A stretch of 64,000 nt of DNA, taken from contig SFTH01000013.1 in the NCBI GenBank assembly GCA_004563405.1, positions 1 through 64,000 on the forward strand, read 5' to 3'. Origin of the DNA: a bacterium (GTDB lineage: Bacteria; Bacillota; Clostridia; Christensenellales; Aristaeellaceae). The notes beneath the pieces were generated by a model that saw only the letters and a list, made by a program, of their open reading frames with translations, was not told where the DNA came from and did no database searches. Made by a program: the position numbers and the translations under genes. Of the stretch, positions 41,156-50,102 are shown one piece after another (the first letter of the stretch is position 1; each line of letters opens with the position of its first letter).

Positions 41156-43110
41156 TTCTGCAGGGTAAAGATGTAAACCGGATTCTGGGCGGTCATCAGC
41201 ATGTAGCCGCCAATCTTCCGCGGCTTGCCGACGCTTACCTGCGCAACGTCACATTCCCGGAACTCCCGGGAAAGCTCCGTAAGCTCCGCCAGCGTCTCCA
41301 ACGTGACCGCCGTCGCCACGATGCGCACCGCCGGATTCTTTGCAAGCAGACATTCCACGATGCTCCGCAGATTGCCGGAGCTTCCGCCGATGAAGGCGTG
41401 CGTCGGCGCGGGAAGCGCCTGAAGCGCCTCCGGAGCCGTGCCCGCCACCAGCTCCACATTCCGCAGCCGGAAGCGCTCGATGTTTTTCCGGCTCAGCTCC
41501 AGCGCACGCTCCTTTCGTTCAATCGCATACACGCGCCCGGCGCGCGCGATCTGCGCCGCCTCCACGGTCACGGAACCGCTGCCCGCGCCCACGTCGTACA
41601 CGACCGACCGCAGGCCCGGCGCGAGCTTGGACAGCGCGATCGAGCGCACCTCGGACTTCGTCATGGGCGTCTCGTCCCGCAGGAAGGCTTCATCCGGAAG
41701 GCCGTGCGCCGCGCGCGCCTCTCCCCAGTTCTCATTTTCAATCAGAATCACGCTCAGCGCTTCGATATGCTCCTGCGCAAGCGAAGCGACCGTTCCCCGG
41801 AGCACGCGCTCCTCGGGATAGCCGAGGCGTTCGCCCACACAGGCCGCGCAAGCCCCCAGTCCCGCCGCCTCCAGGCGCGCAAGGGCTTTTTTTGCGCCAT
41901 CTTCGCCGCCAACCAGCGCAAAGACTGCGGGATGATCGCGCACCTCCCGCTCAAGGTCGCACTCTCTTCCGTGCAGACTCACCGCGCGCACGTCCTCCCA
42001 TGGGCGATGGAGCTTTGCACAGAAATAGGACAGACTGCCGATTCCGGGCAAGACCTCCACCTCCAGGTCGCGCAGCGCTTCGCACAGCTTGCGCGCGCCG
42101 CTGTAAAAGCCGCTGTCCCCGGAGAGCAGCACCAGAAAGCGCCTGTGAATCTCGTCCTGGCGAATCCGTTCAGCGATTGCGTCCGCTGCGACCGCCTCGA
42201 AGGTATCCTTTCCCGCGCAGTCCACCGCGTTCAGCATGCGCCGCGCGCCGATCAGGCAATCCGCATCCCGCAGCGCGCGCTGAAGGCCCATCGTCTGCGT
42301 CTCCGCGCCGCCCATTCCGATTCCGGCCAGCACCACGCGCTTGCGCGCAGGCGACAACTGAAAGCGCGCCTCGAGACCGGAAAGCACCTCGGAGAGCATC
42401 TGCCCCTCCCGCTGTGCCGGACGGCCGATGACGATCACCTGTGCATGCGCGCGCTCCGCCGCGCGGAGCTTGGCCGCATAGCCGCCCGCATCCCCCGTGT
42501 CCTTGGTGACCAACCAGGCCGCCCGGGTTGCGCGCAGCATGGCGAGGTTCATCTCCTCGTCAAAGGGCCCCTGCATGGCCAGTATGTGATCCGGCCGGAC
42601 GCCGCACTTTTCGCAAATTTCCAGCGACGCCGCCATGGGCAGAACCCTGACGTAGAGGCGCTCGCGCAACTCCGCATCCCGGCAAAAGGCCGAGAGCTCC
42701 TTGCTGCCCGTGGTGAGCAGCACATTGCCCTGCGTTCCGCGCAGATACTCCACGCACGCGGCCACGTCCGGCACGCAAGCGCCGTCCCGCGCCTCCGCCG
42801 TGCTGCCGCGCAGCAGGCGCAGATAGGGCGTGTCCGTCGCTTCGCAGGCCGCAAAGATGTTCTCCGTCGCCCGGTCGGCGTAGGGGTGGGTCGCGTCAAT
42901 CACCTGGTCAAATTTTCCCGCACGCAGAAAGGCCTCCATCTCCGCACGATCCATGCGGCCCGCGCACACGCGCACGTCGGGCGCGCCCTTCAGAAGCGCC
43001 TCGCCGTAGTCCGTGGCAACGCACGCCGTCAGCGTTGCGCCCCGTCCGGCCAACGCGCCGACCAGTTCCCGTCCCTCGGTGGTTCCGGCAAACACGCAGA
43101 TCTTACACAT
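41152..43110 (-). CDS. CbiJ-CbiE-CbiT fusion: precorrin-6A reductase and C5/C15-methyltransferase
   Basis: 652 residues with three enzyme domains. 1-250: CbiJ/CobK reductase (CVFAGTTEGRELVGALAGRG, IDATHPYADRATENI, KDTGDAGGYAAKLRAAE). 258-458: CbiE C5-methyltransferase (VVLAGIGMGGAETQTM, LLSGDSGFYSGA, LPGIGSLSYFCAKL). 472-652: CbiT C15-methyltransferase/decarboxylase (VYDVGAGSGSVTVEAAQIAR, AFIGGSSGNLRSIVE). Fused CbiET (CobL) is common. The reductase in front makes a three-step enzyme that could channel precorrin-6. It is the last gene of the long cobalamin operon and overlaps cbiH by eight bases. Confidence 0.92.
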   Translation of the reverse strand: MCKICVFAGTTEGRELVGALAGRGATLTACVATDYGEALLKGAPDVRVCAGRMDRAEMEAFLRAGKFDQVIDATHPYADRATENIFAACEATDTPYLRLLRGSTAEARDGACVPDVAACVEYLRGTQGNVLLTTGSKELSAFCRDAELRERLYVRVLPMAASLEICEKCGVRPDHILAMQGPFDEEMNLAMLRATRAAWLVTKDTGDAGGYAAKLRAAERAHAQVIVIGRPAQREGQMLSEVLSGLEARFQLSPARKRVVLAGIGMGGAETQTMGLQRALRDADCLIGARRMLNAVDCAGKDTFEAVAADAIAERIRQDEIHRRFLVLLSGDSGFYSGARKLCEALRDLEVEVLPGIGSLSYFCAKLHRPWEDVRAVSLHGRECDLEREVRDHPAVFALVGGEDGAKKALARLEAAGLGACAACVGERLGYPEERVLRGTVASLAQEHIEALSVILIENENWGEARAAHGLPDEAFLRDETPMTKSEVRSIALSKLAPGLRSVVYDVGAGSGSVTVEAAQIARAGRVYAIERKERALELSRKNIERFRLRNVELVAGTAPEALQALPAPTHAFIGGSSGNLRSIVECLLAKNPAVRIVATAVTLETLAELTELSREFRECDVAQVSVGKPRKIGGYMLMTAQNPVYIFTLQN

Positions 43111-43831
43111 CTCGATAACCCCTCGGCGTAACCATGCGCCCGTCGATCACCCGCGTCTGGCTGTTGCCCACGAAGACCGTGGTGAACATGTCCGCACTGT
43201 AATTCTTCATTTCTTCCAGCGTCATCAGCTCCATGCGCTCTCCCTCCCGGCCGATGTTGCGCACCGCGCCGCACACCGTCTCGGGCGAGGCGTGCCGCAG
43301 AAGGATCTCGCAGGCCCGGCGCAGGTGATCTGCCCGGCGGATGCTGGAGGGATTGTAGAGGGCGATGCAGAAATCCGCCGCCGCAGCCATCTCCAGCCGC
43401 TTCTCGATCTTCTCCCAGGGCGTCAGAAGGTCGGACAGGCTGATCACCGCAAAGTCGTGGGTCAGCGGCGCGCCCAGCACCGCGCCGCCGCTGAGCGCCG
43501 CGGTCACGCCGGGCACGAGCTCAATTTCAAGATCCCGACCCTGCGCAAGCTCGTAGATCAGACCCGCCATGCCGTAGACCCCCGCGTCGCCGCTGGAGAT
43601 CATGGCGACCGTCTTTCCCCCGCAGGCCGCGTCGATGGCCAAGCGGCAGCGCTCGGACTCCCTGCGCATGGCGGTCGTCAGATACTCCTTCTCTGGAAAC
43701 ATGGGCCTGACCAGATCCACATACACGCCGTAGCCCGCGATCACCTGCGCGTCCTCCAGCGCGTTTTTCGCGCGCAGCGTCATATCCTCCGGCGCACCCG
43801 GGCCGATGCCCACCACATACAGCTTATTCAA
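43103..43831 (-). CDS. cbiH: Precorrin-3B / cobalt-factor III C17-methyltransferase CbiH
   Basis: 242 residues from TTG at 43831, eight bases after GGAG. This makes the protein begin NKLYVVGIGPGAPEDMTLRA as in relatives. A GTG at 43840 is possible. ISSGDAGVYGMAGLIYELA, VPGVTAALSGGAVLGAPLTH and IALYNPSSIRRADHLRRA are CbiH hallmarks. It methylates C17 with ring contraction. It overlaps cbiG. Confidence 0.94.
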   Translation of the reverse strand: MNKLYVVGIGPGAPEDMTLRAKNALEDAQVIAGYGVYVDLVRPMFPEKEYLTTAMRRESERCRLAIDAACGGKTVAMISSGDAGVYGMAGLIYELAQGRDLEIELVPGVTAALSGGAVLGAPLTHDFAVISLSDLLTPWEKIEKRLEMAAAADFCIALYNPSSIRRADHLRRACEILLRHASPETVCGAVRNIGREGERMELMTLEEMKNYSADMFTTVFVGNSQTRVIDGRMVTPRGYRDV

Positions 43832-44825
43832 ATGAAACACTCCAATCTTCCTGCGCGATGGCGACGGTCACGCCGTCCATGCGCTGCTTGTGTACCAGAA
43901 CCGTTGCACCCTCTCCGGCAGAGCGCACCGCGCTGCGCTCGCAAACATTGTCCGCGCCGACGGTGCTGCGCACAAACTCGGAGGCCTCGAAATCCCCCTG
44001 CACGGCCATGAGCTCCTCCGCGCTGTAAACGCGCAGGGGCAGATCCAGCTCCGCACAGAGCGCCCGCAGACCCGGTTCGTCGCGCTTTACGTCAATCGAC
44101 GCCGCGCATCGAAGGGCATGCCTGCACAGCCCGGCCTCCCCGAGGGCGACATCCACCGCCGCGCGCAGCTTCTCCACCGGCGCGCCGCGCTTGCAGCCAA
44201 TTCCAAGGTGCAGCCGCCGGGGTACGAGCAGCAGCGTATCCTTAAAGGGAGCCACGCGGCGGCAGGAGATTGCGACGCCCAGATCGCCGCAATTTCCCGC
44301 GTACACGCCGCCTGGAAGCGTTCCTTTGACGGTGAAATCGCTTGCAAGCGGCAGATCCCGCCTGAGGATCTCCGCTGCGAAGCGCTTCGCCGCGCCCATG
44401 TCCGAAATCCACAGGCCGTTGGCCGCCGCCCACGCGTCCACGGAAAAGCGCCGGTTCACATCCGTCGCCGTGGTGATCACCGCCTCTGCGCCAATCGCCG
44501 ACGCAATGGCGCGGGTCAGGGCGTTCGCGCCGCCAATGTGGCCGGAGAGCAGGGAGATCACATGCGCGCCGCGCTCATCCAGCACGACCACTGCGGGATC
44601 GCTGCGCTTGTCGGCGACCAGGGGTGCGATGGCGCGCACAGCGACCCCGCAGGCCCCCACAAACACCAGCGCCTCCACGCGGGAAAAGAGCTCTGCGGTC
44701 AACGGCGCCAGATTGCCGCGCGGACGGTATCGCTCAACCGACCAGTCCCCCTCCAGCGCCGCGGCAATCCGCGCCGCCATCTGCGCGCCCCGATCCGTAA
44801 AGCAGAGGATTGCGGCGCGCCTCAA
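43824..44825 (-). CDS. cbiG: Cobalt-precorrin-5A hydrolase CbiG
   Basis: 333 residues. The start is TTG at 44825 with GGAGG seven bases upstream, in a TTGA overlap with the cbiF stop. An in-frame extension inside cbiF is not real. FVGACGVAVRAIAPLVADKR, SLLSGHIGGANALTRAIAS, then the C-terminal LGIGCKRGAPVEKLRAAVD and SIDVKRDEPGLRAL match CbiG. It opens the delta-lactone of cobalt-precorrin-5A in the anaerobic pathway. Confidence 0.94.
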   Translation of the reverse strand: MRRAAILCFTDRGAQMAARIAAALEGDWSVERYRPRGNLAPLTAELFSRVEALVFVGACGVAVRAIAPLVADKRSDPAVVVLDERGAHVISLLSGHIGGANALTRAIASAIGAEAVITTATDVNRRFSVDAWAAANGLWISDMGAAKRFAAEILRRDLPLASDFTVKGTLPGGVYAGNCGDLGVAISCRRVAPFKDTLLLVPRRLHLGIGCKRGAPVEKLRAAVDVALGEAGLCRHALRCAASIDVKRDEPGLRALCAELDLPLRVYSAEELMAVQGDFEASEFVRSTVGADNVCERSAVRSAGEGATVLVHKQRMDGVTVAIAQEDWSVSFE

Positions 44826-45577
44826 CGCTCCGCCTCCCGGAATTCCGTGGTAAAGCCCGGATCGTAGAGCTTGGACCGACTGTAATCCTTCCCCAGAAAT
44901 CCGCCCACGAGTATCAGCGCCGTCTTCGTGATTCCATTGTCCCGGGCCGTCTGGGCAAGCTCCGAAACGGCGCAGCGGCAAATCTTCTCCTCGGGCCAGC
45001 TGGCCTTATAGACGATGGCCGCCGGGGTTTCGGGCGCATATCCGCCCGCCATCAGTTCCACCTGGAGCTTTTCCAGCAGGCCGGTGCTCAAGAACAGCAC
45101 CATCGTGCAGCTGTGGGCCGCGAAGGAACGGATCTTCTCCCGCTCCGGAACGGGCGTGCGCCCCTCCATGCGGGTGATGATCACGCTCTGGCTGACGTCC
45201 GGCAGGGTATATTCCGCCCGCAGGCTTGCGGCCGCGCCACAGAATGCGCTCACGCCGGGACAGACGTCGTACTCCACGCCCATTTCGTTCAGGGCATCGA
45301 ACTGCTCGCGCACCGCCCCGTAGATGCTGGAGTCGCCCGTGTGCAGCCGCACCGTGGTCTTGCCCGCCTTCTCCGCGTTTTGCATGACCTCAAGCACCTG
45401 TTCGAGGGTCATGTAAGCGCTGTCGTGAATCTCGCAGCCCGGCTTCGCGTACTCCAGCAGCGCCGGATTGACCAGCGAGCCCGCGTAGATGATCACATCC
45501 GCCTCGGAGAGCAGGCGCGCGCCGCGCACGGTAATCAGATCCGGCGCTCCGCAGCCGGCGCCAACAAAGTGTACCAT
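44822..45577 (-). CDS. cbiF: Cobalt-precorrin-4 C11-methyltransferase CbiF
   Basis: 251 residues. VHFVGAGCGAPDLITVRGAR, YAGSLVNPALLEYAKPG, LHTGDSSIYGAVREQ and CPGVSAFCGAAASL are the CbiF/CobM set. It methylates C11. It starts three bases after the cbiC stop and overlaps cbiG. Confidence 0.96.
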   Translation of the reverse strand: MVHFVGAGCGAPDLITVRGARLLSEADVIIYAGSLVNPALLEYAKPGCEIHDSAYMTLEQVLEVMQNAEKAGKTTVRLHTGDSSIYGAVREQFDALNEMGVEYDVCPGVSAFCGAAASLRAEYTLPDVSQSVIITRMEGRTPVPEREKIRSFAAHSCTMVLFLSTGLLEKLQVELMAGGYAPETPAAIVYKASWPEEKICRCAVSELAQTARDNGITKTALILVGGFLGKDYSRSKLYDPGFTTEFREAER

Positions 45578-45580
45578 TTC

Positions 45581-46201
45581 TCATTCCTCCCGCTGAATCA
45601 TTTGATAGAGCAACGAATTGACGATGGCCGCGGCCACGTTGCTGCCGCCCTTGCGGCCCCGGGCCACGATGTAGGGAACGCCCAGCTCCATGATCACCTC
45701 CTTGGCCTCGACGACGTTTACGAAGCCCACCGGCACGCCGATGACCATTTTGGGCTGAAGTTTACCGGCGCGCACCAGATCGCAGATGGAGTAGAGCGCC
45801 GTGGGCGCGTTTCCGATGGCGAAGATGGCCGGGCCGAGGGTGCGGGCCGCCTTTTCCATGGAGACCAGGGAGCGGGTCACGCCCCGCGCCTTCGCCTCCT
45901 CCGCCACGTCCGCGTCGCCGATGAAGCAATGCGTTTCGCCGCCGAAGCGCGCAAGCGCGCGCTTGTTGATGCCGGCCATGGCCATGGTGGTGTCCGTAAC
46001 CACCGGGCAACCCGCGCGCAGAGCCTCCATCGCGACCTTCGCCGCGTGTTCGGAAAAGCAGAGGTTGTCGTAGTAGTCGAAGTCTGCCGTGGTGTGAATC
46101 ACCCGGCGCACCAGAAGGTCGTACTCGGGGTCAATCTTACGTTCGCCCAGTTCCTCCGCGATGATTTCAAAGCTGCGTTTCTCAATTTCCATCGGCTTCA
46201 T
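45581..46201 (-). CDS. cbiC: Cobalt-precorrin-8 methylmutase CbiC
   Basis: 206 residues from ATG at 46201, inside the end of cbiA. MEIEKRSFEIIAEELGER, RRVIHTTADFDYYDNL with the catalytic His, VVTDTTMAMAGINK and IGNAPTALYSICDL define CbiC/CobH. It moves the C11 methyl to C12, giving cobyrinate. Confidence 0.95.
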   Translation of the reverse strand: MKPMEIEKRSFEIIAEELGERKIDPEYDLLVRRVIHTTADFDYYDNLCFSEHAAKVAMEALRAGCPVVTDTTMAMAGINKRALARFGGETHCFIGDADVAEEAKARGVTRSLVSMEKAARTLGPAIFAIGNAPTALYSICDLVRAGKLQPKMVIGVPVGFVNVVEAKEVIMELGVPYIVARGRKGGSNVAAAIVNSLLYQMIQREE

Positions 46202-47537
46202 GCCGCATTCTCCTCTCCGAACATTTTCTGACAAAGCGCCGGGCCGCCTCCACGTCGCTGTACAGGTAGAGGTGCGGATAACCGGCGTACATGCTCTCGC
46301 TCACCCAGCCGCACTTCCATTCCCGGCCGCCGTTCTTGCGCGCCGTGAGCGCTGCGCCGGGGTCGTCTGCGTCCCAGTAGTGAAATTCATGGGCGCGCAC
46401 GCTGTCGCCGGGACAAAAGAGCAGACTCTCCTCCCCGGCGGTCAGCGTGACGTAGCCAAAGCGGGAGAGCTTTCCCGTGTCGTGGCACCGGGCGGGAATC
46501 ACCCCCGCCATTTCACACGCTCCGATGCATGCGCAAAGCAGCATAAAGCCTCCGCACTCGGCAATGGTGGGCACGCCGCGGCCCACCGCGTCCCGGATGG
46601 ACGCGCGCATGGACGCGTTCGCCTGAAGCTCGCGGGCGTAGAGCTCGGGATATCCGCCGCCGATGAGCAGGCCGTCGCAATCCGGCAGCGCCGCGTCCTC
46701 CAGCGGACTGAAGGGCACGAGCTGCGCCCCCAGCGCCTCCAGCAGCTCCAGATTGTCCCGATAATAGAAGCAGAAGGCGCGATCCCAGGCCACAGCGATG
46801 CGAGGATGACCCACGGGGACAATTGCCTCCGCCCGGGCCTCAAGCGGGGCCTGGGCACGCATGAGCCCGATCAGGCCGTTCAGGTCAATGCTGCGCTCCG
46901 CCTGTTCCGCAAGCCTGCGCATCTTCTCCTGCAGGCCCTCGACCTCCTGCGCGGTCACGAGCCCCAGGTGGCGACTCTCCAGGCTGCACTCCGGGCAGGC
47001 GGGCAGATAGCCGTACACCCGAACGCCGCACTCCGCCTCCACCACCGCTTTGAGCCTCGGATAGCTCATGGGCGATACCCGGTTGAAGATCACGCCCGCA
47101 ATGCGGCTGGGCGCGCGCAGGCTCTGGAAGCCGCGCACCACCGCCGCAACGGAAAGTGCCATGCCGCGGCCGTTGACCACCAGCACCGCCGGCGCGTCCA
47201 GCGCCCGGGCCACATGGCTGCTGGAGGCCTCGTCCGTCTCCATGGAGAGTCCGTCGTAATAGCCCATCACGCCCTCGATCACGTTCAGATCCGCCGCATG
47301 CTCCAGAAAGCGCGCACGGGCAAGGTTCTCATCCGCAAAGAACAGATCGACATTGGCGCTGGGCGCGCCGATGATCTCCGTGTGAAACATGGGGTCGATG
47401 TAATCCGGGCCGCACTTGAAGGCCGCGAGATCGCAACCCCGGTTCTTCAGCGCCTGAAGGATGGCGCAGACCACCGTTGTCTTTCCGCAGCCGCTGCCGG
47501 TTCCGGCAATCAGCACCCGCGCCGCCGCCTTACGCAT
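46182..47537 (-). CDS. cbiA: Cobyrinate a,c-diamide synthase CbiA
   Basis: 451 residues. N-terminal P-loop ATP domain (VLIAGTGSGCGKTTVVCAIL, FKCGPDYIDPMFHTEIIGAP, VIEGVMGYYDG) and C-terminal glutamine amidotransferase (LLIGGGYPELYARELQ, catalytic Cys in IAECGGFMLLC, His in RAHEFHYW). It amidates the a and c side chains. It overlaps cobQ by eight bases. Confidence 0.96.
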   Translation of the reverse strand: MRKAAARVLIAGTGSGCGKTTVVCAILQALKNRGCDLAAFKCGPDYIDPMFHTEIIGAPSANVDLFFADENLARARFLEHAADLNVIEGVMGYYDGLSMETDEASSSHVARALDAPAVLVVNGRGMALSVAAVVRGFQSLRAPSRIAGVIFNRVSPMSYPRLKAVVEAECGVRVYGYLPACPECSLESRHLGLVTAQEVEGLQEKMRRLAEQAERSIDLNGLIGLMRAQAPLEARAEAIVPVGHPRIAVAWDRAFCFYYRDNLELLEALGAQLVPFSPLEDAALPDCDGLLIGGGYPELYARELQANASMRASIRDAVGRGVPTIAECGGFMLLCACIGACEMAGVIPARCHDTGKLSRFGYVTLTAGEESLLFCPGDSVRAHEFHYWDADDPGAALTARKNGGREWKCGWVSESMYAGYPHLYLYSDVEAARRFVRKCSERRMRHEADGN

Positions 47538-49065
47538 CCTTCCACCGCCCGCAGGGCACGTCCTCGCCCCGAATGATTCTGTAGACCGCGTCCATGTCCA
47601 GGTTCTGGCGCACGATGGCGGCGAGCCGGTCGAACTCCCGGTTGCGGAATTCCGCCATGGTCATGGGCGTCGCCTCGTTTTCGTCCAGTCCCTTCTGTGC
47701 GCGCACCCGGTTCACCAGCGCGTGCCAGAAGCTGCCGGTGTCAAAGATGCCGTGCAGATAGCTGCCGATCACATTGCCGCCCTCGTTGGTCACGCCATCC
47801 GGCGCGTCGCTGCCGTTCAGATACAGAAAGGGCACGCAGCGCGCGCCGAAGCGGTTCATGCCGCTGTGAATTTCGTATCCCTCCAGCATCAGGCCGTTGA
47901 GCGCGCTGAGCCAGCCGTTTTCGCAGCGGATGCTTCCTGCGGACTGCACCGTGGTCTTCTCGCTGTGAAAGGTCACGTCGAAGTTCAGAAGCCCCAGTCC
48001 GGAGATCTCCGGGATGCGGGATTCGCTGTGCTCCGGGTCGCGCAGAGTCTCGCCCAGCATCTGGTATCCGCCGCAGATGCCGATCACCATACCGCCCCGC
48101 CGCGCGTGGCGAACGATTTCATCCGCCATTCCCCGCTGCTTGAGCCAGTTCAGATCCTCGATGGTGTTCTTCGTGCCCGGCAGGATGATCACATCCGCAG
48201 CGCGGAGCTCGCCGGCGCGCTCCGCATATCCCACCGAAACGCCCGGCTCGCTGCCCAGCAGGTTGAAATCCGTAAAATTGGAGATGTGCGGCAGGCGCGC
48301 GATGGCCACCTGCACTTCGCCGCCTGCGTCCCGGCGCTCGAAGCGCTCGGTTACGCTGTCCTCGTCCTCCATGTCCACGTCCATCCAGGGAATCACCCCG
48401 ATCACCGGGATGTTCAGTAGCTCCTCCAGCATGTTCAGTCCCGGTTCAAGGATCTTCACATCCCCGCGGAACTTGTTGATGACCACGCCCTTGATGCGCC
48501 GCTGCTCCTCCTCGGGCAGCAGTTTCACCGTGCCATAGAGGGATGCGAACACACCGCCGGGATTGATGTCGCCGATCAGGATCACCGGCGCGTCGGCGCT
48601 CTTCGCCATGGCCATGTTCACCAGATCGCCCTCCCGGAGGTTGATCTCCGCCGGGCTGCCCGCGCCCTCGATCACCACGACGTCCACATCCCGCTCCAGC
48701 GCGTCATAGGTTTCCTTGACCGCCTCCCGGAGCTGCGGCTTGTAACGGTCGTACTCCACAGCGGACATGGTGCCGATGGGGCGGCCGTTGACGACCACCT
48801 GGCTGCGCCGGTCCGAGGTCGGCTTGAGCAGGATGGGATTCATGCGCACCGACGGCTCCATGCCCGCCGCCTCCGCCTGGGTCACCTGGGCGCGGCCCAT
48901 CTCCAGCCCTTCTCTGGTGGCGTAGGAATTGAGCGCCATGTTCTGCGCCTTGAAGGGCGCAACCCGCAGGCCGTCCTGCTTCAGGATGCGCAGCACCGCC
49001 GCGCACAGCATGGACTTGCCCACCGAGGAGCCCGTTCCCTGAAACATCAATGATTTTCCGCGCAT
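47530..49065 (-). CDS. cobQ: Cobyric acid synthase CobQ/CbiP
   Basis: 511 residues. SLMFQGTGSSVGKSMLCAAV, FKAQNMALNSYATREGLEMG, VVIEGAGSPAEINL, then the amidotransferase half with catalytic Cys in IGICGGYQMLG. It amidates the b, d, e and g side chains. A 19-base overlap with the cobD gene end. Confidence 0.96.
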   Translation of the reverse strand: MRGKSLMFQGTGSSVGKSMLCAAVLRILKQDGLRVAPFKAQNMALNSYATREGLEMGRAQVTQAEAAGMEPSVRMNPILLKPTSDRRSQVVVNGRPIGTMSAVEYDRYKPQLREAVKETYDALERDVDVVVIEGAGSPAEINLREGDLVNMAMAKSADAPVILIGDINPGGVFASLYGTVKLLPEEEQRRIKGVVINKFRGDVKILEPGLNMLEELLNIPVIGVIPWMDVDMEDEDSVTERFERRDAGGEVQVAIARLPHISNFTDFNLLGSEPGVSVGYAERAGELRAADVIILPGTKNTIEDLNWLKQRGMADEIVRHARRGGMVIGICGGYQMLGETLRDPEHSESRIPEISGLGLLNFDVTFHSEKTTVQSAGSIRCENGWLSALNGLMLEGYEIHSGMNRFGARCVPFLYLNGSDAPDGVTNEGGNVIGSYLHGIFDTGSFWHALVNRVRAQKGLDENEATPMTMAEFRNREFDRLAAIVRQNLDMDAVYRIIRGEDVPCGRWKDA

Positions 49066-50102
49066 ACCAATGCTCCCTTCAGTTCCTCAAGCAGGCGCGC
49101 GTTCGCCGCCTCGTCTTTAACGGCCAGCCGCAGGTGCCGCCCGTCGTCCACGCCGCTGAAATTTGTACATTCGCGCACCAGTATGCCCGACGTGCGCAGA
49201 CGCGCCGCCACGGGTGCAACATCCCGCCCGAAGTCCGCCAGCAGAAAACTCGCCGACGAGGGATAGACGAACGCTCCCAGCGCCTCGAGGCCGGCCTTCA
49301 GGCGCTCCCGTCGCGCAACATTCTCTTTCGCGTCCTTCCGAAGCTCCTCCGCATGGCGCGGCAGCGCGCACAGCACCGCCTCCGCAAACGCGTTGAGCTC
49401 CCAGGTGAGCTGCGATCTTCCCAATTCGTCAATCAACTCCGGTTGGGCGCACAGATAGCCCAACCGCACGCCCGGTATGCCCAGCGCCTTTGTCATGGAG
49501 CCGGTGACGATCAGGCGCGCATGGCGGCCGATCCTGCTCCGCACGCTGTTTTCCGGGCAGAATTCGATGAAGGCCTCGTCCACGATGAGCCAGCCCTTCT
49601 CCGCCTCCGCGCGCTCCAGAAGCGCCTCCACCTCCTCGGGCGAGAATGCCACGCCCACCGGGTTCAGCGGATTGCAAAGCCACAGCGCGCAATCCGAAAT
49701 CTCCGCTCCGCCCAGCGCTTCCACCGGGCGCAGGATTTCATGCGGCGCGCGCAGGAGGGAAATCTCCTCCATCCGCACGCCCTGAAGCGCCGCCATCTGG
49801 CCGTATTCGCAAAAGCAGGGGGCAAAGGCGCGCATGCTCTGAACCGGAAGCCGGGCCGCCATGGCAATTGCGGAGATGCCTCCCGCCGTGGGCAGTACGC
49901 AATCCGCCTCCAGGCCAAGATACTCCGCCAGCGCCGTGCGCGCCCGGCGCATCTGCGGGTCGGGATAGTAGCGCGCGTTTTCCATGCCCTCCAGCATCGC
50001 CCGGCGCACCCACTCCGGCGCGCCCTCCGGCCGGAGGTTCGCCGAAAAGTCAAGCCATGCGGACGGCGCGCCTCCCTGCCAGACGTTTCCTCCGTGCATC
50101 AT
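49047..50102 (-). CDS. cobD: L-threonine-O-3-phosphate decarboxylase CobD
   Basis: 351 residues. PLP fold-type I, HisC-like: GGISAIAMAARLPV, LWLCNPLNPVGVAFS, VDEAFIEF and the PLP lysine in VTGSMTKALGIPGVRLGYL. It makes (R)-1-amino-2-propanol phosphate, the linker attached to cobyric acid by CbiB. ATG at 50102 overlaps the cbiD stop (ATGA) with GGAGGACGAG upstream. A further upstream start would lie inside cbiD. Histidinol-phosphate aminotransferase is ruled out by context. Confidence 0.93.
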   Translation of the reverse strand: MMHGGNVWQGGAPSAWLDFSANLRPEGAPEWVRRAMLEGMENARYYPDPQMRRARTALAEYLGLEADCVLPTAGGISAIAMAARLPVQSMRAFAPCFCEYGQMAALQGVRMEEISLLRAPHEILRPVEALGGAEISDCALWLCNPLNPVGVAFSPEEVEALLERAEAEKGWLIVDEAFIEFCPENSVRSRIGRHARLIVTGSMTKALGIPGVRLGYLCAQPELIDELGRSQLTWELNAFAEAVLCALPRHAEELRKDAKENVARRERLKAGLEALGAFVYPSSASFLLADFGRDVAPVAARLRTSGILVRECTNFSGVDDGRHLRLAVKDEAANARLLEELKGALVCAENH

